The notes beneath the pieces were generated by a model that worked only from the letters and a program-made list of their open reading frames with translations, had not been told where the DNA came from and ran no database searches. DNA of 56,907 nucleotides, taken from contig JAJFUH010000220.1 in the NCBI GenBank assembly GCA_021372535.1, positions 1-56,907 of the forward strand, written 5' to 3'. How positions within the stretch are numbered: position 1 is the stretch's first letter; each line of letters opens with the position of its first letter. This document shows positions 15,490-26,435 of the stretch, one piece after another. The translations under genes were made by a program, and so were the position numbers. This DNA is from a bacterium. GTDB taxonomy: Bacteria > Latescibacterota > Latescibacteria > Latescibacterales > Latescibacteraceae.

Positions 15490-17373
15490 TTACAAATTAT
15501 AGTACATATATCTGTCATCGACAATCTTGGCTTTTTTACGGAGCTCTTCGACGATTCTCGTGAGAACCTTTTCCTGGCTGTCACGTTTCATGCGTTCGCG
15601 TAACTCTTCCTTTTCGCTCTGATATTGTGCCTCATCGACAGGCTGCTTTTCCTTTAAAACCGCAATGCCGACTCCCAGGTCCGTTTTGACGGGCTCGGTA
15701 CATTCGCCGACAGTTTTAAGGTTAAAAGCAGCGGCAGTCAGAGGACTCATGCTGCCAAGTCCGGGCACGTTTTCAACACGGGTCAGCGTACTGGTCCGAG
15801 CGGTGAATTTCAATGTCGAATCTGATGAGGCCATAGCCGCTTCCTCGATGCTCATACCGGACTTGACGCGCTGATACATGCCATTGATTGCCTCTTCGGC
15901 AAGTTCCATGCGTTTTTTACGCTGCACATCCTGCGTCACCCGCGACATCACATCCTGGAAGGAGGGAATCCCTGCAGGCACTATTTCAGCAACCTGAACT
16001 ACATAAGCTCCCTGATCAGTGTAGTATATGGGAAGTATCTCCCCCTTTTTGGAGTTGAACACCCGTTTCGCAAGAAGCTCGGCAAACGGCCCGACATTAC
16101 TGATATATGTTGCATCCCGGTTAAAAGGCTGCGACCGGTTAACGGTGAGACCGGTTTCCTGAGCAAGCTGCGTAAAATCCTTTTTTCCGGTCGTTACCGC
16201 ATCGTAAAAGGCTTTTACACCGTTTTCCATCTTTTCACGGCTGCGGGCGGACGGTTCGATTTTAAGAAGAATATGGGCGGCTTTTATCTTTTCGATTTCA
16301 TTGGTGGGTTTCCCCTTCGCATCGACCTTGTACTGAACAGAATCGACTTTGACGATATGATACCCGAACTGTGTGAGCAGGGGATCGGAAACCTCGCCGG
16401 GTTTAAGGCCGAATGCAACATCCTCAAATGTCTTCACCATCATGCCTCTGCCGAACCAGCCGAGATCGCCGCCCTGTGAAGTATTCTGAGCTCCCCTGTT
16501 GCCAGGGTCTTCCGAATATCCGTTCGCCAGATCGGCAAAGTTTTCGCCGCTTTTCGCGCGCTGCGCGAGCATCCTGATACGCTCCAGCACATCCGCGGAG
16601 TCCTGTTCGCTCGTTACAAGCTCGAATAATACTGCATCGACCGCCCGCAGCTCCTGGTGCTCGTAATCCTTTTTATGCTCGTTGTAATAGGCCTCGAGTT
16701 CCTGCTGGCTGGGAGTCAGGACGGCATTATTGAAACGGGCGGGAGTGATAAACACCCAATCGATGGTGCGTTTCTCGTTCTCCTGGAGCCAGCGGTCACG
16801 AACCATGACATCGGGAATCAGAATGCCACCGGTCACCATTTCCTGAAACTTCAGAAACGGTAATGTCGATTTTGCCTGGGTTTCAAGATACTGCATGAGC
16901 GAGGCAGTCTGCGGATTTTTATAGTTATCGGGATTACTGACAAATGACTGGTATTTGGTGATACTGAACGTGCCGTTTTCCTGGAACAGCGGCACCTGAT
17001 ACACAACCTGCGGAGGATTGGAGAGTATGAAGCTGAGCAGCTCACGGTCGGTGAAGGATATTTTACGTTTTTTTATTTCCTGGGCAATGATGGTCTGGTT
17101 CACAATTTCTTCCCAGACCTCGGAATGGAGCCTCCGCTCAGTCACGTAATCCGAGCGCTGCTGCTCACCCAGACTCTGACGGCGATTCTGAATAATGGTG
17201 CCGTAAGTATCGGTACTTATTTTCTGGCCGTTTATGACTCCGACTACACCTGTCTGCATCCGTGACCGTCTGCCTGTAATATCCATACCCCACGCAAAAA
17301 CCATCATGGCGACAAAGCACACAGATACAATGATCATAATTGATTTGGTGTTTGTTCTCAGCGTTTTTAACAT
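15490..17373 (-). CDS. PpiD/SurA-like membrane-anchored peptidyl-prolyl isomerase
   Basis: This periplasmic folding factor of 627 residues is tethered by one N-terminal helix (around [18 protein letters not shown]). It has a SurA_N/PpiD-type N-terminal domain, a parvulin domain (roughly residues 240-350, with [10 protein letters not shown] and FGYHIVKV) and a second, degenerate parvulin-like region starting at AAHILLK. The start ATG at 17373 is chosen because GAGGAG sits 7 nt upstream; the open frame extends 14 codons further without support. It is divergent from the M23 peptidase gene. Such proteins help outer-membrane and exported proteins fold, fitting the large exported proteins nearby. 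Confidence 0.88.
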   Translation of the reverse strand: MLKTLRTNTKSIMIIVSVCFVAMMVFAWGMDITGRRSRMQTGVVGVINGQKISTDTYGTIIQNRRQSLGEQQRSDYVTERRLHSEVWEEIVNQTIIAQEIKKRKISFTDRELLSFILSNPPQVVYQVPLFQENGTFSITKYQSFVSNPDNYKNPQTASLMQYLETQAKSTLPFLKFQEMVTGGILIPDVMVRDRWLQENEKRTIDWVFITPARFNNAVLTPSQQELEAYYNEHKKDYEHQELRAVDAVLFELVTSEQDSADVLERIRMLAQRAKSGENFADLANGYSEDPGNRGAQNTSQGGDLGWFGRGMMVKTFEDVAFGLKPGEVSDPLLTQFGYHIVKVDSVQYKVDAKGKPTNEIEKIKAAHILLKIEPSARSREKMENGVKAFYDAVTTGKKDFTQLAQETGLTVNRSQPFNRDATYISNVGPFAELLAKRVFNSKKGEILPIYYTDQGAYVVQVAEIVPAGIPSFQDVMSRVTQDVQRKKRMELAEEAINGMYQRVKSGMSIEEAAMASSDSTLKFTARTSTLTRVENVPGLGSMSPLTAAAFNLKTVGECTEPVKTDLGVGIAVLKEKQPVDEAQYQSEKEELRERMKRDSQEKVLTRIVEELRKKAKIVDDRYMYYNL

Positions 17374-17660
17374 TAAAGCGGCTCCTCGATATATGTTGAT
17401 TTCAGGTTTTTGCAAACCATTTTACGGTTAATAAAGTAATTTACTGAATTATTGACGGTAAATCAAATAAAATTTATACCCGCAAACAGTTCATCTGCTG
17501 CCGTGGAATTACCACCTGCCCGTTCGCGAAAACATAACATCATTTCTTCTTTACATCATAAAGAATGAAATAACTTGCCCACGGAAACCCCATTGTTATA
17601 TTATGGCGGGTGTACCGTATACTCATTTCGGTTTTTTCCTCTTCACACATAAATAAAAGA

Positions 17661-19958
17661 ATGACTGTCCGGACCATACTCTCTATAGGTAAAAACTTAT
17701 ACTGTTTGCCTCGAAACCGATTTCCCGGAAATATTCTTCCCATTTTCCTTTTTACCGTTGCCGCGCTCATTTCGACGGTTGTTTCTCCCTTCGCCGAGGA
17801 ATTGATCTGGCCCATCGATTCTCCCCCGAGCATTACATCATCATTCGGAGAACCGAGACCCGGCAGGTTTCATTATGGCGTCGACCTGCGCTCCGGAGGA
17901 GTCACGGGAAAGGAAGTGTATGCGTTCGGCGACGGCTATATCTCACGAATCCGTACATCACCCTTCGGTTACGGAAAAATGATGTATATCAATCTCGATT
18001 CCGGACAAAGTGTTGTTTATGCGCACCTTTCAGGTTTTACACCGGAAATCGAGGACATCCTGTTCAACACACGTATCAGGGAAAAATCCTACGATGTGGA
18101 TGTGTGGTTTAAATCAGGCGAACACCGTGTCACAAAAGGGCAGCTCGTTGCATACTCCGGTGATACGGGGAGCGGAGGTCCGCACCTCCATTTCGAAATC
18201 CGCGACAGCAGCAATCAGCCGTTGAATCCGCTCGATATTGGTTTTACGGTCAGGGATACCATTCCTCCTTTCTTTACGGCGATCGCGCTGATGCCCCTCG
18301 ACAACGCCTCGACGGTGGATGGTTTCCCGGTTGCAAAACAGTTCAAGCCTGAATCCCTGAAAACCATAATGCCTGTTCTCTTCGGCAGGATCGGCATCGC
18401 TGTTTCGGTATGGGACAGAACGAATAACTCTCAGAATCTTGTCGGTGTTTATACCCTGTCGCTCAGTGTCGATTCGACACAGGTATTTTCGAAACGGTAC
18501 AGCAGAATATCATATGATTTCAACGGGTGCGGAGCACTCGATTATCTCGACGGCTCTCCCTGGGGCGGCAACGGTTATCTGTCGGCTTTGTTCAGACGGG
18601 AGGGAAACGCGGTCGATTTCTATGAGGGCAATGGTGTCCTGTCCGTCACACTTCCCGAACTGACGAGTTCTCATACCATCACCGTAACGGCACGTGATTA
18701 CTCAAACAATACGAAAACGATTTCATTTCCTGTTCTTTTTGGTGAACGGCCGGCTTTCATATCCTGCGGGTACGATGGCGACGGCTCCATGGTCATTGTC
18801 GGCGATCATCCGTCAGGCCGTCTCGCCGGAGTCGATCTCTGGAATCTTGAGTCCGGAAACACGTGGACTTTTGTCAGGAACTACCCTGTCGGACAGTCGC
18901 ACTGTGCTATCAAGGAGCCTGTTTCAAGGGGAGCGGGGAAAACATTCAAGGCTGTTCTTGTCGGGGAAGATTCGGTCAGGTCGCTGCCTGCCATTTTCGG
19001 GATAAACGGTACCAAATCCCTTAATCATACGGAAGAACAAGGCGGAATCACGGTGATCCCGGAGCTTCACCATGATTGCATTATTGTCCGTATCACCGCT
19101 CCCGCGATACTGGCTTCGCTTCCGATTGTCACGGTCGAGGAAAACGGTCATGTCATGGATGGTTTTTTCAGCTCCGTTCCCGAAAGTCCGACCTCATGGA
19201 CAGCATCGATTCCCCTTCCGAAAACCGGACATACAACCATGCGTATCAAAGTATCGGCGTACGACCGGTCCCTCAATGCGGTATGGAAAATCATCCCGCT
19301 GGAATTCACCGTTGCCGGCTCACGTGTCCCCGTAAAGGTATCGGCTCCGGACAGTCTCTTCACCATGACCGTGGAACCCGCAGCTCTGTACCGGCCCGCT
19401 CCGGTGTATATCGACACGGTCGATGTAAAATCCTCGAACGGCCTCGTATGTGTCACGAAAGGTTACAGAGTGGTCTGGGGCGATTCGCCGATAAAGGGAA
19501 ATGCATCGGTGAGCCTGACACTCGACACGGAACCGCCGGTTGGTTCGGCGCTGTTCATATCGTCCAATGGCAACGGATGGCATTTTCTATCGGATCAGCG
19601 CAGCGGGCTCGTTTTTAACGGGGTCATCAAATCCCCGGGGAAAATCGCCGTTCTCTGCGACACCACGGTTCCCTATGTCCGTGTCCTCGAGCCCCGCCCG
19701 GGAGGAGTCATCCACTCCCACCGTCCTAACCTGAGGGCATATATCGAAGACAGGGGCGCCGGTATAGCGGGATCGAACAGCATAGCCATGAGTATCGATG
19801 GCATTCCCGTGTACGGCGAGTACGATTATGAAGCCAATACTGTCTCCTATCGCATACACGATGATCTCCAGACCGGTTCCCATACGGCCGAGATAACGGT
19901 GACAGACAGGGTCGGGAATGCGAAAACCCGATCGTGGGAATTTAAAATAGCACAATGA
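17661..19958 (+). CDS. exported M23-family peptidase with C-terminal beta domains
   Basis: An N-terminal hydrophobic stretch (IFLFTVAALISTVVSPFAEE) serves as signal peptide. A LytM/M23 zinc peptidase domain follows, with H-Y-G-V-D as the first metal motif, V-V-Y-A-H-L, and H-L-H-F-E at its end. M23 enzymes cut peptidoglycan cross-links. The remaining ~550 residues look like Ig-like or fibronectin-like beta modules (repeated DTTVPYVRV- and DTEPPVGS-like starts). A GTG at 17610 could add 17 residues; ATG 17661 is preferred for signal peptide length. It ends 17 nt from the convergent transporter gene. Confidence 0.85.
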   Translation: MTVRTILSIGKNLYCLPRNRFPGNILPIFLFTVAALISTVVSPFAEELIWPIDSPPSITSSFGEPRPGRFHYGVDLRSGGVTGKEVYAFGDGYISRIRTSPFGYGKMMYINLDSGQSVVYAHLSGFTPEIEDILFNTRIREKSYDVDVWFKSGEHRVTKGQLVAYSGDTGSGGPHLHFEIRDSSNQPLNPLDIGFTVRDTIPPFFTAIALMPLDNASTVDGFPVAKQFKPESLKTIMPVLFGRIGIAVSVWDRTNNSQNLVGVYTLSLSVDSTQVFSKRYSRISYDFNGCGALDYLDGSPWGGNGYLSALFRREGNAVDFYEGNGVLSVTLPELTSSHTITVTARDYSNNTKTISFPVLFGERPAFISCGYDGDGSMVIVGDHPSGRLAGVDLWNLESGNTWTFVRNYPVGQSHCAIKEPVSRGAGKTFKAVLVGEDSVRSLPAIFGINGTKSLNHTEEQGGITVIPELHHDCIIVRITAPAILASLPIVTVEENGHVMDGFFSSVPESPTSWTASIPLPKTGHTTMRIKVSAYDRSLNAVWKIIPLEFTVAGSRVPVKVSAPDSLFTMTVEPAALYRPAPVYIDTVDVKSSNGLVCVTKGYRVVWGDSPIKGNASVSLTLDTEPPVGSALFISSNGNGWHFLSDQRSGLVFNGVIKSPGKIAVLCDTTVPYVRVLEPRPGGVIHSHRPNLRAYIEDRGAGIAGSNSIAMSIDGIPVYGEYDYEANTVSYRIHDDLQTGSHTAEITVTDRVGNAKTRSWEFKIAQ

Positions 19959-19975
19959 TGGTTTTAGGTGCTGGT

Positions 19976-20878
19976 TTAGCGAATCATTTTCGAGGATAAA
20001 ACGATAATAATCGATCCTCCCACCATGAGAATAGTGGCAAGGCTCTTCCTGAGCAGATTTTTTTCACGGAACATCGTGCCTCCGAATACCACGGTACCGA
20101 GGATATTGAGCAGGGTGAGCGCCCGCACATATGTCGTACCCGATTCAACCCCGAAAGCAGCACCGATGGCGAACATCTGGCATGAATATCCGCCAACCCA
20201 GAAAAGGCCCTGAATATACACGTGACGGTCGGTCAGGGCTTCTGCGATCCGTCGGACAGGATTGTTTTTCAGGCAGATGATCGCCATGACAACCGTCGAC
20301 GACACCGACCACACGTAGACATAGGAAAATGCCGATGACGCCGTTATCGCGATTTTATCGCATACGGTGTTGAACGCGAGGCACATGGAAACCACAAGCA
20401 TGAGCCGTGATGTCCGTTCGCGGAAAATCGATGCGAGCGGAGCGAAAAGCGGTCCAGATGTTCCGGTCAGGTTGATTATGTACGACCCCGCGCAGGTGAG
20501 CATGATGCCCAGGAAGGCAATACTACCGGGGAGTTCCCCGAGCATGAGCAGGCTCCAGGGAATCATGAAAATCGGGATAAAGCTCAGGTAGGGCACCGAG
20601 CGTGATATGTCCTCGCGCTGGAGAAGCGCAATCTGTATGACCGTGGCAAACGCTGTGATGAGCACGGTCAGGGCGGTGAATCCGGCGAAAACCGGAATCC
20701 GCGTTATGGTAATCCCCTCGATGACCGCAAAAGGCAGCAGGATAACCGCACCGCACAGGCGTGTCACGAGTATGACAATTTCCGAGGGGTAAGCGCTGCA
20801 TTTGTTCTTTATGTGGATCTGCCGCAGGCAGGTAAAAATTGCAGATAGTACGGCGAATGTCACCCATGCCGATTTCAT
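19976..20878 (-). CDS. EamA/DMT-family transporter
   Basis: The roughly 300-residue protein is almost entirely made of about ten hydrophobic helices arranged as two EamA repeats, as in drug/metabolite transporters. The substrate is unknown. ATG 20878 is chosen because it overlaps the mnmG stop (ATGA), giving translational coupling; an in-frame start 11 codons upstream would lie within mnmG. It is the second gene of an mnmG operon and is convergent with the M23 peptidase gene. Confidence 0.82.
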   Translation of the reverse strand: MKSAWVTFAVLSAIFTCLRQIHIKNKCSAYPSEIVILVTRLCGAVILLPFAVIEGITITRIPVFAGFTALTVLITAFATVIQIALLQREDISRSVPYLSFIPIFMIPWSLLMLGELPGSIAFLGIMLTCAGSYIINLTGTSGPLFAPLASIFRERTSRLMLVVSMCLAFNTVCDKIAITASSAFSYVYVWSVSSTVVMAIICLKNNPVRRIAEALTDRHVYIQGLFWVGGYSCQMFAIGAAFGVESGTTYVRALTLLNILGTVVFGGTMFREKNLLRKSLATILMVGGSIIIVLSSKMIR

Positions 20879-22746
20879 CGGTCTTTTTCCGCGGTGTGCC
20901 GTTTCAGCCACACCATGAGGATGGAGATCGCGGCGGGGGTCATTCCCTGTATGCGTGATGCCTGCCCGAGCGATAACGGCCTGATGACGCTCAGTTTTGC
21001 ACTGAGCTCCGTTGAAATTCCGGGAATCGAGCAGTAATCGATATCGACGGGAAGCTTCATCTTTTCAAGGTTTTTGAATTTTCTGACCTCGGCTTCCTGA
21101 CGTTTCAGGTATCCCTCGTATTTGCACTGAATCTCGACCTGGCGCCTGACCCCGGCGGGCAGACCGGCGGGGACTTCATCGATTTTACCGATATCGTCGT
21201 ACATGAGTTCCGGCCGTTTCAGGAGCTGGGCGAGCGAGGCCGCTTCATCGAGGGGTGTGGAGTCACGTTCCGTGAGGAGAGCGTTGACGGCTATTGAAGG
21301 CTTTATCCATGTCCGTTCGAGCCGCGCCAGCTCACTCGTAATGAGCAGCTGCTTCTCCCTGAGTTTTTCGAGGTTTGCGCGGGTCTGGAGGCCGAGCTCG
21401 CAGCCTTTTTCGAGGAGACGGAGATCGGCGTTGTCCTCACGGAAGAGGAGGCGGTACTCGGCCCGTGAGGTAAACATCCGGTACGGCTCGTTCGTGCCGC
21501 GTGTCACGAGGTCGTCGACCATGACTCCCATGTATCCCTCGGAGCGGTCCATAATGAAGGGTTCGCGTTTCTGCACCCCGAGCGCGGCATTGATTCCGGC
21601 CCATAAACCCTGTGCGGCGGCCTCTTCGTAGCCCGATGTCCCGTTGACCTGTCCGGCGAGATACAATCCCCCGACGAGCTTGGTTTCGAGCGTGGGCATG
21701 AGCTGTGTGGGCTGGATGAAGTCATACTCGATGGCGTATGCGGGCCGCATAATCTCGGCTTCTTCGAGTCCGGGTATCGAATGGAGCAGCTCAATCTGAA
21801 TCTCGTACGGCAGAGAATTCCCCGTTCCGCTCACGTAGATTTCTTCGGTGTCGAGTCCTTCCGGTTCGAGGATGATCTGATGAGAATCCCTGTGGGGAAA
21901 CTTGACTATCTTGTCCTCGATGGATGGACAATACCTGGCGGAGACGCCTTTGATTGCTCCGCTGTAGAGCGCCGAGCGGCTGATGTTTCGGGTTATGACC
22001 TCATGGGTTCGCGGATGGGTGCGGCCTATATAACAGGATACCTGCGGAAGTGGAATCGATTCGGTAAACATCGAAAAGGGACGCGGGACATCGTCACCCC
22101 GCTGCTCGGTAAATGCAGTGAAATCGATCGTACCCCTCCTGACACGCATCGGGGTTCCCGTTTTCATTCTCCCGATAACGAATCCCAGCTTAGCGAGGCT
22201 GTCGCCGAGGCCGTCCGCGGGGAACTCGCCCGCTCTGCCCGCATGGATCCTCGTTTCCCCGATATGCACAAGCCCGTGGAGGAAGGTTCCGGCGGTCAGT
22301 ACGACCGCCTTTCCGGTAAAAACCGCACCGATGTTGTCACGCACGCCGATAACTCTGCCGTCCCCGACAAGTATCTCCTCGACGAGGGCCTGTTTCAGTT
22401 CGAGACCCGGCTGGCGCTCGAGCACCTGCTTCATGAGCACACGGTACCGCGCCTTGTCGTTCTGGGTTCTCGTGCCCTGGACTGCCGGTCCCTTGCTCGT
22501 GTTGAGGATACGGAACTGGATGGCGGTTAGATCGGTAATTTTCGCCATCTCGCCGCCGAGCGCATCGATCTCCTTGACAAGGTGTCCCTTTCCCAGTCCG
22601 CCGACAGAAGGCGAGCAGGGCATGTGGGCCACGGTATCGAGATATATCGACAGGAGGAGCGTCCTGCACCCCATCCGTGCGGATGCAAGCGCGGCTTCGC
22701 ACCCCGCATGACCGGCGCCGACCACTATGACATCATAATCGTTCAT
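20875..22746 (-). CDS. mnmG: tRNA uridine-5-carboxymethylaminomethyl(34) synthesis enzyme MnmG
   Basis: With MnmE this FAD enzyme modifies the wobble uridine of several tRNAs. The FAD-binding [12 protein letters not shown] lies at residues 8-19, and the [15 protein letters not shown] and [13 protein letters not shown] segments are hallmark MnmG sequences. The length of 623 residues is normal. GGGGGA lies upstream of the start at a rather long spacing. The companion mnmE is not in the window. The downstream DMT transporter overlaps it by 4 nt. Confidence 0.96.
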   Translation of the reverse strand: MNDYDVIVVGAGHAGCEAALASARMGCRTLLLSIYLDTVAHMPCSPSVGGLGKGHLVKEIDALGGEMAKITDLTAIQFRILNTSKGPAVQGTRTQNDKARYRVLMKQVLERQPGLELKQALVEEILVGDGRVIGVRDNIGAVFTGKAVVLTAGTFLHGLVHIGETRIHAGRAGEFPADGLGDSLAKLGFVIGRMKTGTPMRVRRGTIDFTAFTEQRGDDVPRPFSMFTESIPLPQVSCYIGRTHPRTHEVITRNISRSALYSGAIKGVSARYCPSIEDKIVKFPHRDSHQIILEPEGLDTEEIYVSGTGNSLPYEIQIELLHSIPGLEEAEIMRPAYAIEYDFIQPTQLMPTLETKLVGGLYLAGQVNGTSGYEEAAAQGLWAGINAALGVQKREPFIMDRSEGYMGVMVDDLVTRGTNEPYRMFTSRAEYRLLFREDNADLRLLEKGCELGLQTRANLEKLREKQLLITSELARLERTWIKPSIAVNALLTERDSTPLDEAASLAQLLKRPELMYDDIGKIDEVPAGLPAGVRRQVEIQCKYEGYLKRQEAEVRKFKNLEKMKLPVDIDYCSIPGISTELSAKLSVIRPLSLGQASRIQGMTPAAISILMVWLKRHTAEKDR

Positions 22747-23080
22747 CGTGAAAAAATCCCCCAGCTCATTTGTCTGCAGCGAATCGGACTCATAAGTTTA
22801 TAACAGGCACAGAGAAAAGACGGTTATTGTACTTGACATTCCGGGAACTGTAAAGTACTCTTTATTGTGCCGTAAGTCAATATGCAGAACGATCAGGCAG
22901 TTCGCATACCACAGGTAATATATTGATATTGAATGCAATAAGTTGATAATGACCGATTCTTTCGGGTTATTGCTCCAGTGAAAAATAATGATACTAATTT
23001 TTGGAATAGATGCCGAAACAAGTTCGGCATGACGTTATCCGATGTCACAGTTTAAACACAGAAGTAGTAATACCTCTCCA
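22747..23080. other. intergenic region with repeat, upstream of yhcC-like gene
   Basis: The region holds the divergent promoters of mnmG and the yhcC-like gene. About its right third is MITE-like repeat family 2 copy 1. Nothing else was recognised. Confidence 0.5.
22967..23072. repeat. MITE-like palindromic repeat family 2, copy 1
   Basis: The ~105-bp element has a central hairpin (ATGCCGAA-acaag-TTCGGCAT) and imperfect terminal inverted repeats beginning TTATTGCTCC and ending near GTAGTAATA. Its right end reaches the start of the yhcC-like gene. The terminal repeats are the most decayed of the three copies. Confidence 0.8.
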
Positions 23081-24004
23081 ATGCCGGAACACCTTTACAA
23101 CGACCTCAACTCATTCCTGCGCGCCCGTTTCGGATGCAGGGTGCAGAGAATAACCATCGATGCCGGGCTCACCTGTCCCAACCGTGACGGCACAGTCGGT
23201 CGCGGCGGCTGTATCTACTGCAATGCCCGGGGGTCAGGTACGGGAGCCTCGGCCCATGCCTCGATCACGGAGCAGATATCCTCGGCGAAACCCTTTCTTC
23301 ACCGCCGCTACGGTGCGGAGAAGTTCATCGCCTATTTTCAGTCATTTTCCAATACCTACGCGCCTGTCGAAACACTGAGGGCCATGTATGAAGAAGCTCT
23401 CGGATCAGGCGACATCGTGGGGCTGGCGACAGGCACGAGACCGGACTGTGCGGGAGAAGAGGTTCTCGATCTTCTCGCCGGCATGAACCGGAAAACATGG
23501 ATCACGGTCGAATACGGGCTCCAGAGCATCCATGACCGCACGCTCGAACTCATCAACCGAGGGCACACCGCGGCGGCGTTCCGAGATGCTGTCGAACGTA
23601 CCCGAGAGCGGGGTATCGATATATGCGTCCATGTCATTCTCGGTCTTCCGGGGGAGACGAAGGATGATATGCTCGCGACCGCACGGGCTGTCGCCGCCAT
23701 GAACATACAGGGAATCAAGCTTCACCTCTTGTATGTCGTCCGTGACACGCCGCTGCACGATATGTACGAAAAAGGTCTATATCAGTGTCTCACACGGGAT
23801 GAGTACATCGACATTCTCTGCGGCTTTCTCGCGCTCCTGCCGCCTGATATGGTTATTCACCGGCTGACCGGCGATCCGCACCGTAACGAGCTCGTCGCAC
23901 CCCTCTGGGCGCTTGAAAAAACCGCAAATCTCAAGGCGATACGCGATACGCTGATAAACCGTAATCTCCGCCAGGGGATTTTATATGGGAAAGCACGGGA
24001 ATGA
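23081..24004 (+). CDS. TIGR01212/YhcC-type radical SAM protein
   Basis: A radical SAM protein of ~307 residues. The cluster-binding region TCPNRDGTVGRGGCIYCN has the spaced cysteines typical of this YhcC family, followed by FQSFSNTYAP and a TEYGLQS-like strand (VEYGLQS). The physiological substrate is not established. The open frame runs 13 codons further upstream to ATG 23042, but those codons lie in the MITE-like repeat, while family members begin just as the MPEHLYNDLN sequence does, so ATG 23081 is preferred. No strong SD is present for either. Confidence 0.85.
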   Translation: MPEHLYNDLNSFLRARFGCRVQRITIDAGLTCPNRDGTVGRGGCIYCNARGSGTGASAHASITEQISSAKPFLHRRYGAEKFIAYFQSFSNTYAPVETLRAMYEEALGSGDIVGLATGTRPDCAGEEVLDLLAGMNRKTWITVEYGLQSIHDRTLELINRGHTAAAFRDAVERTRERGIDICVHVILGLPGETKDDMLATARAVAAMNIQGIKLHLLYVVRDTPLHDMYEKGLYQCLTRDEYIDILCGFLALLPPDMVIHRLTGDPHRNELVAPLWALEKTANLKAIRDTLINRNLRQGILYGKARE

Positions 24005-24135
24005 ACAGATTCGTCTGCCGGTGATTACAGAGAAAATGCAGTCCGGAAGGATTATTCACTGAACCGGATATGAGTGGATTTTTTTCCCAACTTGTTCATA
24101 AAAAAATATATGGAACGTGGATTTTTTATATAGTT

Positions 24136-24166
24136 TTCATTGTATCTTGGTGTCTTTGTGGTAAAA
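24136..24166 (-). repeat. short dispersed repeat family 4 (CCACAAAGACACC type)
   Basis: On the minus strand this reads ACCACAAAGACACCAAGATA, resembling 52393-52424. It is a common type of intergenic repeat in draft genomes. A related variant lies at 27366-27400. Confidence 0.55.
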
Positions 24167-24236
24167 TATTTTCATGAATAACTCTCATGACCACTCGTGA
24201 TCACAACGATGGATGAAAAGCCGGAGACAGGTTGTA

Positions 24237-26267
24237 TCAGCGCCGTGATGATAACCGGGCGAGCAGGGCATCGACAAGCTCTTTCGGGCTGCCGTATTTA
24301 CCGGCAAGCTCCGCGTGTTTCACAGCCAGCGAATCGTTCCGTGTCCGGTAATACAGTTTTGCAAGGTTGAGGTAGGCTTCGCCATAGTCCGGTTTGAGAC
24401 TCAACGCTTCGTTAAATTCGTTCCGGGCATCGTCCCACATGTTCAGGTTTGCATAGATACAGCCGAGGTCGTTATGGATTGAATGAAGAACGGCTGTATC
24501 ATGAGGGTGTTTGAGCGCTTCTTCATACGCATTCCTGCTGTCCTCGAAACGTCCCAGTTCCGCATATGTTCTTCCGAGGAGATACGGTATTTCCAGATGT
24601 TCCGCATTGAGACTGCGCGCTTTTTCCAACTCTTCGCGGGTGCGGTCAAACATCTTTTTTTCGAAATAGATCATACCCAGTCCGTAATGACCCTCGGGAT
24701 TCAGACTGTCTTTCTGAATAAACACCCGTAGTTTATCGATCTCGTCAAGGCCGACATACAATAGAACGACGTTTTTGAATGCCCGTTTGTTGTCGGTAAT
24801 ATCAAACGATTTTTCATTATGAAATATGGCTTTTTCGGTGTTTCCCGCCTTGTAATAGTAACTCGCGAGCATGTCGTGTGCATATCCCCGTGAAGAATCC
24901 GGCCACCAGGGAGTTTCCAGAATTTGCTCAAAGCGGGCGAGGGAATGCTGTTCGGATGCATTGACCCAAATCCAGGGTACGGTATGGAAAAGCGACACGA
25001 GGATTAGGGGAAACGCCATACCGAACAGCGATTCATGCGTGGATTCGGTCGTTTCGATAATCAGGATACCGCACAGAACTGTCAGCGGAAATCCGGCCAG
25101 GGAAAATATATCCCAGTCGCGGGCAAAACCGAGCTTCGGATTGAAAAGACACATGAACACAACCGGCCCGATACTGCACAGCATGCTGAATATCGCAGCT
25201 CGCGAAACCTGCACCGTCCTGATACGGGGCAGGAGGAAAGCAAGCCCGACCAATGCGGGGACAATAAGCGCCAGCTCATTGAGAACATCCGCGAGATGGT
25301 ACCATGAGAAGACTCCATAGAGCTCGCCGCTCGTAAAAAACGGGAGCAGATTACTCCCGTGGAGATATTTCCCGATAAACTGTGAGGGAGGATGTCCCCC
25401 GGCGAAGAATACCGAAACGATCAATACGATAAACAGAACAAATATCCCCGCCGGTTTCATCATGTACAGGTATGCCCTGGCGCTGTCGCTGTTTTCCCGG
25501 ATGACCCGGTAATATGCATATACAATTCCCGGGATAAGAAGAATCCCGATCGAATGCGAGATAATCGCCAGCGAGAGAAATATGGCAGGAATAATGGATA
25601 GTTTTTCCTCCCTGAGCATGACGAGACCCGAGAGTATGAAAAGAAGGGCGCAGCAATTGGTAATGGTGTAACTTTCGACATATCCGAAAAACAGCTGCAC
25701 GGCACCCGATGATGCGAGAAGCCCTCCCATGAACCATCGTTGACCACTTTTTTCGAACAGCCTGCGGCCATAATGGTACACACCCCACAGGGCAAACAAT
25801 CCCATGACAATGCTCGTCCACTGATAGATTTCCGTTCCTCTTTCACCCACATACGGCTGTATCGCGCAGAATACCGCTGAATGGAAAAGGGCATCGAGCG
25901 GTTCCTCGAACAGGAAAATCAACCGGTTGGGTGCAAGGATTCCCGCCCGCAGGTACCCGTCGCCGAGAAACAGCGTTCTCTCGCGAAAAACATACAATAG
26001 TACGGCTGCTGCGGGAATCCAGACGAGAAAAGGAACATGGGCGAGAGAGCCGCTGAGCTTTATGGCGCGGGATTTCAGGAACTGCCGGATTGGGGGCATA
26101 ACAGAGAGAAAGCAGATTGCCAGGAATACGGACAGTATTGCCGGATTCGCATATCTCCAGCCGTCAACTCCCCACAAAAGCGCCGAAGAGCTGTATACGG
26201 CCAGGACATGCAGCAGGAGATAGAGCAGACCCGCGAGTATGAACCATATGTGAGTTTTTACATTCAT
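24237..26267 (-). CDS. polytopic membrane protein with C-terminal TPR repeats
   Basis: This 676-residue protein has about twelve hydrophobic helices in its first ~450 residues. Loop sequences FLGDGYL, FFGYVESYT and FARDWD look like conserved acidic motifs of GT-C glycosyltransferase-like proteins. At least five TPR units follow (residues ~470-670: HYGLGMIYFEKK, PYLLGRTYAELG, DLGCIYANL, YLNLAKLYY). Membrane protein plus TPR is common among protein O-glycosyltransferase-like or DUF2723-type proteins; a sugar-transfer role is only a guess. ATG 26267 is used in place of the adjoining GTG. Confidence 0.7.
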   Translation of the reverse strand: MNVKTHIWFILAGLLYLLLHVLAVYSSSALLWGVDGWRYANPAILSVFLAICFLSVMPPIRQFLKSRAIKLSGSLAHVPFLVWIPAAAVLLYVFRERTLFLGDGYLRAGILAPNRLIFLFEEPLDALFHSAVFCAIQPYVGERGTEIYQWTSIVMGLFALWGVYHYGRRLFEKSGQRWFMGGLLASSGAVQLFFGYVESYTITNCCALLFILSGLVMLREEKLSIIPAIFLSLAIISHSIGILLIPGIVYAYYRVIRENSDSARAYLYMMKPAGIFVLFIVLIVSVFFAGGHPPSQFIGKYLHGSNLLPFFTSGELYGVFSWYHLADVLNELALIVPALVGLAFLLPRIRTVQVSRAAIFSMLCSIGPVVFMCLFNPKLGFARDWDIFSLAGFPLTVLCGILIIETTESTHESLFGMAFPLILVSLFHTVPWIWVNASEQHSLARFEQILETPWWPDSSRGYAHDMLASYYYKAGNTEKAIFHNEKSFDITDNKRAFKNVVLLYVGLDEIDKLRVFIQKDSLNPEGHYGLGMIYFEKKMFDRTREELEKARSLNAEHLEIPYLLGRTYAELGRFEDSRNAYEEALKHPHDTAVLHSIHNDLGCIYANLNMWDDARNEFNEALSLKPDYGEAYLNLAKLYYRTRNDSLAVKHAELAGKYGSPKELVDALLARLSSRR

Positions 26268-26435
26268 CACGTGAAAACCATATCCGTGACCGTGCCCCGT
26301 TTAAATCGGTATACAGCACAGTATACAATTTCACAGGAATATATTCAAATACTTTTCTTCATGGTTTCATACATCGATCATACAGAACAGTATGTCGGAA
26401 AATGTAATCCTCTGTTTCCGGGTTGAATACTTCCT

